A stretch of DNA of 12,299 bases from assembly GCA_009700405.1 (NCBI GenBank), contig WLMD01000038.1, positions 1 to 12,299 on the forward strand, in the 5' to 3' direction. Every line of letters begins with the position of its first letter. The first letter of the stretch is position 1. The notes under the pieces are model-generated. The model was not told the origin of the DNA. It made no database searches and worked only from the letters and a program-made list of their open reading frames with translations. Below, one piece after another: positions 1 to 6,842 of this stretch. Position numbers and translations under genes: made by a program. The stretch is from Actinomycetota bacterium (GTDB lineage Bacteria > Actinomycetota > Actinomycetes > Nanopelagicales > Nanopelagicaceae).

Positions 1-1020
1 AGCCCAGAGGTATTCGTCTTCACTCCCAAAGGCAATGTAATCGCGCTACCTGGAGGCTCTACGCCAGTTGATTTCGCTTACGCCGTGCACACAGAAGTAG
101 GTAATAGATGCGTAGGGGCAAAAGTTAATGGGCGCTTGGTAGCCCTTGAATCTGCCTTAGTAAATGGCGATGTTGTAGAAGTTGTCACCAATAAAGGTGA
201 GAACGCTAGCCCAAGTAGAGATTGGTTGAATTTTGTAAAGAGTCCTAGGGCTCGCTCTAAAATCAAGGCATGGTTTAGTAAGGAACGTCGCGAAGAAGCC
301 ATTGATGCTGGGCGAGAGTCCATCGCACGACAGATGCGCAAAGCAGGATTGCCTCTGCAAAAGATCTTTGGTGGACATTCGCTTCTTGAGTTAGCTCACG
401 AATTACGATACCCAGATATTTCGGCACTGTATGCGGCAGTGGGGGATGGGCATGTTTCTGCTGCTTCGATAGTTGAAAAACTAGTCGCAACAATGACCGT
501 CGAAGATTCACACCCCGAGCCAACAATGGCGACACCATCCACTGGTGTCGCATCTGCCAGGCGCAGTAGTAACGCAATTGAAGTCTCAGGAATTGATGAT
601 GTACTGGTGAAGTTGGCTAGATGTTGCACGCCAGTACCCGGTGATGAAATCACTGGTTTTATCACTCGGGGAAATGGCGTCTCGGTTCACCGCGCCGATT
701 GCGCCAATGCAGCCGACCTGAAAGAACACCAGGGCGATCGAATCGTTGAAGTGACATGGCTATCTGGTGCAGCAAGTATTTTCTTGGTAAATATTCAAAT
801 CGAAGCCTTGGATCGTTCGCGATTGCTTTCAGATGTGACAAGAACACTTTCAGACCAACATGTGAATATTTTGAGTGCAGCAGTGAGCACCAGCAAGGAC
901 AGAACCGCTATTTCACGTTTCACATTTGAAATGGCAGATGCCACACATTTAGATGCGGTTCTATCTGCGGTACGCCAAATTGAAGGTGTTTATGATGTCT
1001 ATCGGACAACCAACAACTAA
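1..1020 (+). CDS. rel: Rel/SpoT-family (p)ppGpp synthetase/hydrolase, C-terminal part (5' truncated by window edge)
   Basis: Reading frame 1 is open from base 1 to the TAA at 1018-1020, giving the last 339 residues of a long Rel protein. The catalytic hydrolase and synthetase domains lie outside the window. Visible domains, numbered from the window edge: a TGS domain at about 4-65 (VFVFTPKG, then PVDFAYAVHTEVG), a helical region to about 190, a zinc-finger/RIS domain at about 198-240 with the LARCCTPVPGDE motif (C208, C209) and HRADC, and an ACT domain at about 256-335. In this family these regulatory domains bind the ribosome and uncharged tRNA and control the balance of (p)ppGpp synthesis and hydrolysis. 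All four zinc-finger positions (C, C, H, C) are kept, so the regulatory half looks intact. An internal ATG/GTG near 82-85 is not a start, because the TGS domain begins upstream of it. The gene converges on the DUF349 gene. Confidence 0.95.
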   Translation, partial: SPEVFVFTPKGNVIALPGGSTPVDFAYAVHTEVGNRCVGAKVNGRLVALESALVNGDVVEVVTNKGENASPSRDWLNFVKSPRARSKIKAWFSKERREEAIDAGRESIARQMRKAGLPLQKIFGGHSLLELAHELRYPDISALYAAVGDGHVSAASIVEKLVATMTVEDSHPEPTMATPSTGVASARRSSNAIEVSGIDDVLVKLARCCTPVPGDEITGFITRGNGVSVHRADCANAADLKEHQGDRIVEVTWLSGAASIFLVNIQIEALDRSRLLSDVTRTLSDQHVNILSAAVSTSKDRTAISRFTFEMADATHLDAVLSAVRQIEGVYDVYRTTNN

Positions 1021-1041
1021 TTTGCGCAACTAGTCAGGGGT

Positions 1042-2325
1042 TTAAGCGAATTCGGCTAAGCCTTTTTCAGCATCGGCTAGCCATACACGGCGAGCTGCTG
1101 CTGCTTCGGTTGCTTCTTTAGCTTTCTTAGCGTTGCCTGCTGCTTCGGCTTTAGCTGCTTGTTTTTCATAATTTGCGACGGCTTCGGCCAATTGACGCAC
1201 AACATCCATTGCGCGATTTTTCGCTGCAGGATCCGTTTTGCGCCAACGATCTTCTTCAGCGCTTTTAATCTGGGTTTCTACTGCGGCAAAGCGAGCATCG
1301 AATGCCGCCCGCTTATCTCTTTGGGTCATGCCAATGCGTTCCCACTGACGAGCAAGGTCACGGAAGTTCTTCTTTGCCTCGTCAAGATTTGTGACGGGTA
1401 GGAGAGCTTCGATGGCAACAATTAATTCCTCACGTTTTCCGAGATTGGTTGTCATCAATTCATCGCGCTTGGCAAGGTCAGCATTCTTTGCCGCAAAGAA
1501 AGTATCTTGCGCAATTTTAAATCGATTCCATAGTTTTACGTCGTCGCCTTTCTTGCCGCGACCAGTAGCTTTCCAGGAATCCATGAGGACTTTGAACCGG
1601 CGTGCAGTTGCAACCCAGTCAGTCGAGGTTGCGAGCTTCTCCGCTTCAGTGACGAGTGCAATCTTTGCGTCAGAGACTTTGCTTTGCTCGGCATCGAGGG
1701 CAGCAAAATGTGTACGACGTCTCTTATCAAATTTATTTCGAGATGAAGAGAAGCGTTTCCATAGATCCGCATCTACCTTCTTTTCAAGACGGGGCGCGGC
1801 CTTCCATAGGTCCAAGAGAACCTTCAAGCGATCTCCCGTTACTTTCCAGCTCTCAGAAAGTGCAAGAGATTCGGCTTCAAGAACAAGTGCCTCTTTAACA
1901 ATCAGATTTTCGGCATGCTTAGCAGCTTTGACGAGGGCTTCTTCAGCCTTCTTGGCTTCATAGGCGCCGCGCGTGTCTTCAATAAGAGGTGAAATAAGTT
2001 CAACAGAAACAGCCAGTGCAGCAAGGTCTCCGACGGCGTTTAATTCTTTAACTTGCTGGCGAAGGCGATTAACAGCAATCGCCCCATCAGATGGAACCAT
2101 TGCTCCGCTGCGAACTCTTGCTGCAAGGAGAGCTATTTCAGATGCCACGGCCTCAAATTTACGAACGAAATATGCAAGGGCTTCTTCATCGGTTTTACCG
2201 GGATAGGAACCAACTGCCTTATCGCCTTCAGGTGTAATGACGTACACAGTTCCATCTGGACCCACACGGCCGAATTTCGCCGGATCTCCAATTAGTGCTG
2301 ATGCTGCAGATTTGATCTCGCTCAT
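1042..2325 (-). CDS. DUF349 domain-containing helical protein
   Basis: A 427-residue, highly charged, Ala/Lys/Glu-rich protein. The N-terminal segment (about 12-70, DPAKFGRVGPDGTVYV then an acidic helix) is typical of actinobacterial DUF349 proteins. Three related helical units follow at about 143-209, 222-289 and 299-360. Each has the pattern of spaced Trp residues and a (L)W.RF...F motif, for example DLWKRF, KLWNRF and, more diverged, AAFDARF. The C-terminus (about 375-427) is predicted coiled coil. There is no signal peptide or membrane span, so it is probably cytoplasmic. The biochemical function of the family is not established. The ATG at 2325 is preceded by GAAAGGAAATGAC, a good ribosome binding site. 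The gene runs opposite to all others in the window, ends 21 bases from the rel stop and is divergent from the hydrolase-hisS unit. Confidence 0.9.
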   Translation of the reverse strand: MSEIKSAASALIGDPAKFGRVGPDGTVYVITPEGDKAVGSYPGKTDEEALAYFVRKFEAVASEIALLAARVRSGAMVPSDGAIAVNRLRQQVKELNAVGDLAALAVSVELISPLIEDTRGAYEAKKAEEALVKAAKHAENLIVKEALVLEAESLALSESWKVTGDRLKVLLDLWKAAPRLEKKVDADLWKRFSSSRNKFDKRRRTHFAALDAEQSKVSDAKIALVTEAEKLATSTDWVATARRFKVLMDSWKATGRGKKGDDVKLWNRFKIAQDTFFAAKNADLAKRDELMTTNLGKREELIVAIEALLPVTNLDEAKKNFRDLARQWERIGMTQRDKRAAFDARFAAVETQIKSAEEDRWRKTDPAAKNRAMDVVRQLAEAVANYEKQAAKAEAAGNAKKAKEATEAAAARRVWLADAEKGLAEFA

Positions 2326-2383
2326 GTCATTTCCTTTCAGCGCGGTTGGTCTTCATCGACCGTCGCTATCGGCGTGCATTGAA

Positions 2384-2399
2384 TGGGCCGACGGGCCCA
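2384..2399. repeat. Inverted repeat TGGGCC-GACG-GGCCCA
   Basis: A perfect 6-bp GC-rich inverted repeat with a 4-base spacer in the divergent intergenic region. Transcribed from either strand it would form a stable short hairpin. It lies about 60 bases upstream of the DUF349 start codon and 75 bases upstream of the hydrolase start. No T-run follows on either strand, so it does not look like an intrinsic terminator. It may be a leader hairpin or operator, or chance. Confidence 0.4.
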
Positions 2400-2429
2400 C
2401 CCGTGAAGGGGCTGTTGTAGGAGAGTAAA

Positions 2430-2442
2430 GGTACCCTGTACC
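2430..2442. promoter_or_regulatory. Candidate operator: inverted repeat GGTAC-CCT-GTACC
   Basis: A perfect 5-bp inverted repeat with a 3-base spacer, ending 31 bases before the hydrolase ATG. It overlaps the best -10-like hexamer on the + strand (TACCCT, 2432-2437). A dyad at this place could be a repressor or activator site, but no regulator gene is nearby and the arms are short. Confidence 0.3.
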
Positions 2443-2473
2443 CCTGCTTGGGTGGAAATGGGGAGAAGAAACG

Positions 2474-3133
2474 ATGCTTGTCGCTACCTTTGCTGCGCCT
2501 GCTTTTGCGACAAATTGTTGGATTTTGGCCTCTGGCGAAGGTCAGGAGTGCGTGATTATCGATCCGGGCATGCCAGATGTTTTCGCAGAAGTTGATGATT
2601 TGGTCCATCACCACAACCTCAAACCTGTTGCCACCATTTTTACTCATGGCCATCTTGATCATACTTTTTCGATCGTGCCGGTCTGTTCGGGATATCAAAT
2701 TCCTGCCTATATCCATAGCGAAGATCGCATTTTGCTTACCCATCCAGAAAAAGCTTTGAGCCCTGAGTTTTCGGCTCAACTAGGAGGGATGCATTTTGCA
2801 GAACCAACGGACGTTCGAGAATTGAAAAATAATGATGAAATAGAGATTGTTGGACTAACTTTTCGAGCAATTCATGCCCCAGGGCACACTCGTGGTTCGC
2901 TCATCTTTAGCGTCTCTAATGAAATAATAATCAGCGGGGATGTGCTCTTTGCTGGTTCGATTGGGCGCACAGATTTACCAGGCGGATCGGCTAAAGATAT
3001 GGAGAACACTTTGCGCAAGAAGATTCTGCCTCTTGCTGATGAGTTACGTGTTCTTCCAGGTCATGGACCTGAAACGACGATTGGCCGTGAACGTGCTTAT
3101 AACCCATACCTTAAGAATGCGATGCGCGGATGA
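2474..3133 (+). CDS. Metallo-beta-lactamase-fold hydrolase, glyoxalase II-like
   Basis: A 219-residue soluble enzyme with the full metal-binding set of the MBL fold: THGHLDH (H58, H60, D62, H63), H138 in APGHTRGS, D156 in ISGDVLFA and H197 in LPGHGPET. This pattern is typical of small hydroxyacylglutathione-hydrolase-like (glyoxalase II) proteins with a dinuclear metal centre. The true substrate of the actinobacterial members next to hisS is not known to me, so glyoxalase activity is only a family-level guess. Its length is that of the short single-domain form, without the C-terminal helical glutathione-binding domain of classical glyoxalase II. The ATG start has GGGGAGAAG just upstream, and the N-terminus (LVATFAAPAFATNCWIL) aligns with the usual start of the family. 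The stop overlaps the hisS start as ATGA, so the two genes are translationally coupled. Confidence 0.92.
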   Translation: MLVATFAAPAFATNCWILASGEGQECVIIDPGMPDVFAEVDDLVHHHNLKPVATIFTHGHLDHTFSIVPVCSGYQIPAYIHSEDRILLTHPEKALSPEFSAQLGGMHFAEPTDVRELKNNDEIEIVGLTFRAIHAPGHTRGSLIFSVSNEIIISGDVLFAGSIGRTDLPGGSAKDMENTLRKKILPLADELRVLPGHGPETTIGRERAYNPYLKNAMRG

Positions 3134-4392
3134 AGTTTCAAGCTCCTAAAGGCGTGAGCGAATACGTACCGCCACGCTCTCGTGCATTTGAATGGACACG
3201 AGATACTTTGGTTTCGGCTGCGAAGCATTCCGGGTATCAACTTGTTGAGTTGCCAGTATTTGAAGATACAGAACTATTTACTCGCGGTGTGGGCGCCTCG
3301 ACAGATGTTGTCAGCAAAGAGATGTACACCTTTGAAGATCGCGGTGGCCGCTCCATCACCTTGCGCCCAGAAGGCACGGTTGGTGCACTGCGCGCAATTA
3401 TTGAACATGGTCTAGATCGAGGAGTATTACCAGCAAGAGTTTTCTATGTTGGGCCATTCTTTCGAGCTGAACGACCACAAGCTGGACGCTATAGACAGTT
3501 CTACTCTGTGGGAATCGAAGCAGTTGGAATTGAAGACCCTGCTTTGGACGCTGAAGTTATTGCGATTGCACACGCAGGTTTTCGTGCACTCGGACTTAAA
3601 CAATTTCGCTTAGAAATTACTTCTCTCGGGGACGCTACATCACGAGCTGCACATCGCATCGATTTAGTGAAATTTATTGAAACGCTTGACCTTGATGAAG
3701 CAACACTCGCGCGTTCGGTAATTAACCCATTGCGAATTTTCGATGACAAGAGAGAAGATATCCGAGCCAAGATGGCGTCGGCGCCAGTGCTGCTCGATTA
3801 CTTATCAGATGACTCAAAAGAGAATTTCTTGGCCGTTCAAGATCATTTGCGTGCTTTGAAGATTGATTTCGTCATTAACCCAAGAATGGTTCGTGGCTTG
3901 GATTACTACACGGGGACCACCTTTGAATTTGTGCATGACTTATTAGGCGCGCAATCTGGAATTGGTGGGGGCGGTCGCTACTCCGGCCTGATGGAGGAGA
4001 TCGGCGGGCAAAATTTAACTGGAATTGGATTTGGGTTAGGCATCGATCGAGCCCTATTGGCTGCCGAAGCCGAAGGAGTCGTCCCAGTATCTGCCTTTGC
4101 CTCCGATGTATATGTGATTCCGCTAGGAACGCCCGCGAAATCTCATGCCTTGGTCATCGCTGCACTGATGCGTGAAGCAAATATCACCTGTGAAATCGCC
4201 TTTGGGGATCGCGCACTCAAGAGCGCAATGAAGAGTGCGGATAAATCGCAAGCCAGGTTTGTAGTTGTTTTAGGAGAGAGCGAAATTGCCTCCGGGAGCG
4301 TAGAAATCAAACATATGGAAACTGGCACTACTACTTCGGTTACTCTGACCTCCTTGGTTCAAGAGCTGCAGAACGCGCTTTTGGCTAAATAG
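3130..4392 (+). CDS. hisS: Histidine--tRNA ligase (HisRS)
   Basis: A 420-residue class II synthetase that attaches histidine to tRNA-His in the cytoplasm. The N-terminus FQAPKGVSEYVPP corresponds to the conserved start of bacterial HisRS. Motif 2 is FFRAERPQAGRYRQF (111-124). The histidine-specific signature is RGLDYYTGT (255-263). GGGGRY (279-284) and motif 3 GFGLGIDR (300-307) complete the active site. The region after about 325 is the C-terminal anticodon-binding domain. Length is normal for the family and nothing is missing. The start ATG shares ATGA with the end of the upstream hydrolase gene, a coupling often seen at this locus in actinobacteria. The aspS gene follows after 37 bases without an obvious terminator, so hydrolase-hisS-aspS probably form one transcript. 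Confidence 0.97.
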   Translation: MKFQAPKGVSEYVPPRSRAFEWTRDTLVSAAKHSGYQLVELPVFEDTELFTRGVGASTDVVSKEMYTFEDRGGRSITLRPEGTVGALRAIIEHGLDRGVLPARVFYVGPFFRAERPQAGRYRQFYSVGIEAVGIEDPALDAEVIAIAHAGFRALGLKQFRLEITSLGDATSRAAHRIDLVKFIETLDLDEATLARSVINPLRIFDDKREDIRAKMASAPVLLDYLSDDSKENFLAVQDHLRALKIDFVINPRMVRGLDYYTGTTFEFVHDLLGAQSGIGGGGRYSGLMEEIGGQNLTGIGFGLGIDRALLAAEAEGVVPVSAFASDVYVIPLGTPAKSHALVIAALMREANITCEIAFGDRALKSAMKSADKSQARFVVVLGESEIASGSVEIKHMETGTTTSVTLTSLVQELQNALLAK

Positions 4393-4419
4393 GCGAAATG
4401 AATATTCGTCAGAAAATGT

Positions 4420-4423
4420 GGAG
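4420..4423 (+). promoter_or_regulatory. Ribosome binding site GGAG that decides the aspS start
   Basis: GGAG lies 6 bases before the ATG at 4430, the ideal distance. The in-frame GTG at 4418 overlaps this site and has no good ribosome binding site itself, so the ATG at 4430 is preferred. Confidence 0.7.
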
Positions 4424-4429
4424 CACACG

Positions 4430-6190
4430 ATGATAAGAAGTCACGGCGCAGGCACTATTCGTGCAACTGATGTTGGCACCAACGTTACTTTGGCAGGTTG
4501 GGTTTCACGCCGTCGCGATCATGGTGGAGTTGCTTTCATCGATTTACGTGATGCGACAGGTTCGGTTCAAGTTGTAATTCGTGACGAGAAATTAGCAGGT
4601 GCTTTACGTGCTGAATGGTGTTTGAAGATTGTTGGACAAGTTGTAGCCCGCCCAGAAGGTAACGCCAATCCAGCCCTGCCTACTGGTGAAATTGAAATTA
4701 TGGGAGACGATGTCACGGTTTTGAGTGAAGCAGCGGCGCTACCTTTCCCGGTAGACAGCGGAGATGATGCAGACATAAATGAAGAAGTGCGCTTGCGCTA
4801 TCGCTACCTCGACTTACGACGAGAGAAGCCGGCACGTAATCTTCGTATGCGTTCCAAAGTTACTTCAGTGATTCGCTCGGTTATGGACGAGCAAGAGTTT
4901 CTTGATATTGAAACTCCTTATTTAACTCGTTCTACACCCGAAGGTGCTCGAGATTTCTTGGTGCCGGTTCGCCTGCAACCAGGAAGTTGGTATGCGCTGC
5001 CGCAATCACCTCAGTTGTTTAAACAACTTCTTATGGTGGCAGGAATGGAAAAGTATTATCAAATTGCACGCTGTTTCCGCGATGAAGATTTCCGCGCTGA
5101 TCGCCAACCAGAATTTACGCAGCTAGATATAGAAATGTCTTTCATTGACCAGGAAGATATTTTGGCCGTAGCTGAAAAGATTCTCGTTAAGGTGTGGAAG
5201 GAAGTTGCTGCCTTTGACATTCCGCTTCCAATACAGAGAATGACTTATGCAGATGCCATGGATCGTTATGGATCCGACAAGCCTGATTTGCGTTTTGCGT
5301 ATGAGCTCACTGAAGTTACTTCGTTTTTTGCGGCTACGTCATTCCGCGTATTCCAAGCCCCATATGTTGGATCGGTAGTAATGCCCGGGGGAGCGGATTC
5401 ACCACGTCGAGAGTTAGATGCTTGGCAAGATTGGGCGAAAGCACGTGGAGCTAAAGGATTGGCATATATTTTAGTAAACGCCGACGGCACTCTGGGTGGA
5501 CCCGTTGCGAAGAATCTTTCGGAAACTGAGTTAGCAGGTATCGCCGCGGCAACGCATGCAAAGCCAGGAGATGCAATCTTCTTTGCTGCTGGCGAAAAAG
5601 TGGCCTCGCAGAATTTGTTGGGGGCTGTTCGTTTGGAAATCGGAAAACGCTGCAATCTCATACCTACTGGCCAATGGGAATTCTTATGGGTTGTTGATGC
5701 GCCCATGTTTGAGCCAACTGATGATGGAGGATGGACTGCCGTGCATCATCCATTCACCGGCCCAAAACCTGAATTTGCGGAAACCTTTGCATCAGATCCA
5801 GGTAGCGCCCTTGCATATGCCTACGACATCGTTCTCAATGGAACAGAACTTGGTGGCGGGTCTATTCGTATACATGATCGCCTCATGCAAAAACGTGTAT
5901 TTGATGTCATCGGTTTGAGCGATGAAGAAGCGCTCTCAAAATTTGGATTCTTATTAGAAGCATTCAATTATGGACCGCCCCCACACGGAGGAATTGCTCT
6001 AGGTTTGGATCGAGTGTGCGCTCTGCTAAGTGGTTCAGATTCGATTCGCGAAGTTATTGCATTCCCAAAGACGGCTAGTGGTGGAGATCCTCTTACCGGC
6101 GCACCAACTCCTATTACTCCCGTGCAAAGACGAGAGAGCGGTATCGACGCATTGGCCAATAAGGACATCAAGTCCAACGGTGATAAGTAG
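4430..6190 (+). CDS. aspS: Aspartate--tRNA ligase (AspRS), probably non-discriminating type
   Basis: A 586-residue bacterial-type class II AspRS. Domains: OB-fold anticodon-binding domain (about 1-105, GWVSRRRDHGGVAFIDLRD), catalytic core with motif 1 (FLDIETPYLTRSTPEGARDF, from about 157), the QSPQLFKQLLM segment (about 192-202), motif 2 (CFRDEDFRADRQPEFTQLD, about 215-233), the bacterial GAD insertion domain (about 300-415), and motif 3 (GGIALGLDR, about 520-528), ending in the usual GGDPLTGAPTPI tail. The start was set at ATG 4430 because it has a GGAG at ideal spacing and gives MIRSHGAGTIRA, matching the family N-terminus; a GTG at 4418 would add four residues. With this start the His of RRRDHGG is residue 31. 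That position is His in bacterial AspRS enzymes that also charge tRNA-Asn, and Leu in the discriminating E. coli enzyme. The lipoprotein gene follows after four bases. Confidence 0.96.
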   Translation: MIRSHGAGTIRATDVGTNVTLAGWVSRRRDHGGVAFIDLRDATGSVQVVIRDEKLAGALRAEWCLKIVGQVVARPEGNANPALPTGEIEIMGDDVTVLSEAAALPFPVDSGDDADINEEVRLRYRYLDLRREKPARNLRMRSKVTSVIRSVMDEQEFLDIETPYLTRSTPEGARDFLVPVRLQPGSWYALPQSPQLFKQLLMVAGMEKYYQIARCFRDEDFRADRQPEFTQLDIEMSFIDQEDILAVAEKILVKVWKEVAAFDIPLPIQRMTYADAMDRYGSDKPDLRFAYELTEVTSFFAATSFRVFQAPYVGSVVMPGGADSPRRELDAWQDWAKARGAKGLAYILVNADGTLGGPVAKNLSETELAGIAAATHAKPGDAIFFAAGEKVASQNLLGAVRLEIGKRCNLIPTGQWEFLWVVDAPMFEPTDDGGWTAVHHPFTGPKPEFAETFASDPGSALAYAYDIVLNGTELGGGSIRIHDRLMQKRVFDVIGLSDEEALSKFGFLLEAFNYGPPPHGGIALGLDRVCALLSGSDSIREVIAFPKTASGGDPLTGAPTPITPVQRRESGIDALANKDIKSNGDK

Positions 6191-6194
6191 GTAC

Positions 6195-6842
6195 ATGCCT
6201 TTGTTGAAACGACTCGTAGTTCTCACTTGTGCCGTTTTACTGATCTCATCGTGTGCGGCTCCTACACAGAAATACGGTGCCTCCAAGGAGCAGGGTGTCT
6301 TCTTCACGGTTCCTGTTTCTTGGCATGAGATTTCAGGTAAAGAACTCAATAGACAGGAGTCCTTATCCACTGCCGTAGGCGCGGCAGAGAAATTGGCGCT
6401 GGTTAAATGGCAAGAGGCTTTCTCGGCGAGTCCAAAATTAGGCGCAAAAGATGTTTTTAGCTTTTCATCACATGAGAGTCCCATTGCCTTTGCAAGAGTT
6501 CGGTTGCTCTTTCCAGATGAAGTAAATGCTGTTTCCTACAATTCACTCAGAAATGTGATCGTGCCGCTCACTGACTGGGTAAATTTCCCAACTAAAACGA
6601 CTCCCGTCTTTGACATACTCGATGATTACGAGGTTATTGAAAAAGGAGCACGTGGAGTTCGAACTATCTATTCGTTCACAGAGCAAGGAAAATCCCAAAC
6701 TGTGGATCAGACCGCAATGGTTTCCGAAGACCGACAAACAATCTACGTCTTTGTCGTTAGGTGTTCGAGCGCATGTTACAAAAAGAGAACAAGTGAAATA
6801 ACCAAGGTTGCAGATTCATTTACAGTTAGGGGCACCCGATGA
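6195..6842 (+). CDS. Predicted lipoprotein of unrecognised family
   Basis: A 215-residue protein starting with a short signal peptide: PLLKRLV basic start, hydrophobic core, then lipobox L-I-S-S-C with C20 as the predicted lipidated cysteine. The mature part should be anchored outside the cytoplasmic membrane. I recognise no family with confidence. VPVSWHEI at about 39-46 and the ending VADSFTVR at about 205-212 resemble the pattern of PsbP/Mog1/LpqN-like small folds, a weak comparison only. Two cysteines in RCSSAC (C190, C194) could form a disulfide. The ATG at 6195 lies 4 bases after the aspS stop; AAGTAGG just upstream serves as a weak ribosome binding site. The frame is open upstream to 6030 inside aspS, but the signal peptide and lipobox fix the start at 6195. 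The stop overlaps the protease start as ATGA, implying coupled expression and perhaps a shared task. Confidence 0.8.
   Translation: MPLLKRLVVLTCAVLLISSCAAPTQKYGASKEQGVFFTVPVSWHEISGKELNRQESLSTAVGAAEKLALVKWQEAFSASPKLGAKDVFSFSSHESPIAFARVRLLFPDEVNAVSYNSLRNVIVPLTDWVNFPTKTTPVFDILDDYEVIEKGARGVRTIYSFTEQGKSQTVDQTAMVSEDRQTIYVFVVRCSSACYKKRTSEITKVADSFTVRGTR

Larger units (their letters stand above)
2326..2473. other. Divergent intergenic region, putative promoter region for both flanking units
   Basis: These 148 bases separate the start codons of the DUF349 gene (-) and the hydrolase gene (+), so both promoters should lie here. I cannot place a convincing -35/-10 pair on either strand. TACCCT at 2432-2437 (+) and TACTCT (-, about 2422-2427) fit the loose TANNNT -10 pattern, but neither has a good -35 at about 17 bases. 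The region contains two perfect inverted repeats (listed separately) and a weak 4-bp stem GGTC/GACC at 2348-2361 within the DUF349 leader. No tRNA, small ORF with a ribosome binding site, or T-run terminator is visible. Confidence 0.6.

Noticed and set aside
1016..1034. Imperfect palindrome around TTTGCGCAA at the rel stop codon
   Set aside because: The arms need a gap and a mismatch, no T-run follows on either strand, and it is within what chance would give.
1054..1067. GGCTAAGCC followed by TTTTT after rel, resembling a terminator
   Set aside because: The stem would be only three base pairs with a three-base loop, and it lies within the DUF349 coding sequence.
1391..1963. Open frame of about 190 codons on the + strand inside the DUF349 gene
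   Set aside because: It is antisense to a well-supported gene; the Ser/Arg-rich translation is what a shadow of Lys/Ala/Glu codons gives, and there is no ribosome binding site or family resemblance.
2366..2779. Open frame of 137 codons on the - strand overlapping the hydrolase gene and its upstream region
   Set aside because: It is antisense to the hydrolase with its full metal-binding motif set, and its translation resembles no known protein.
6030..6194. Upstream extension of the lipoprotein frame by 55 codons
   Set aside because: It overlaps the conserved end of aspS, and the signal peptide with lipobox starts at the ATG at 6195.
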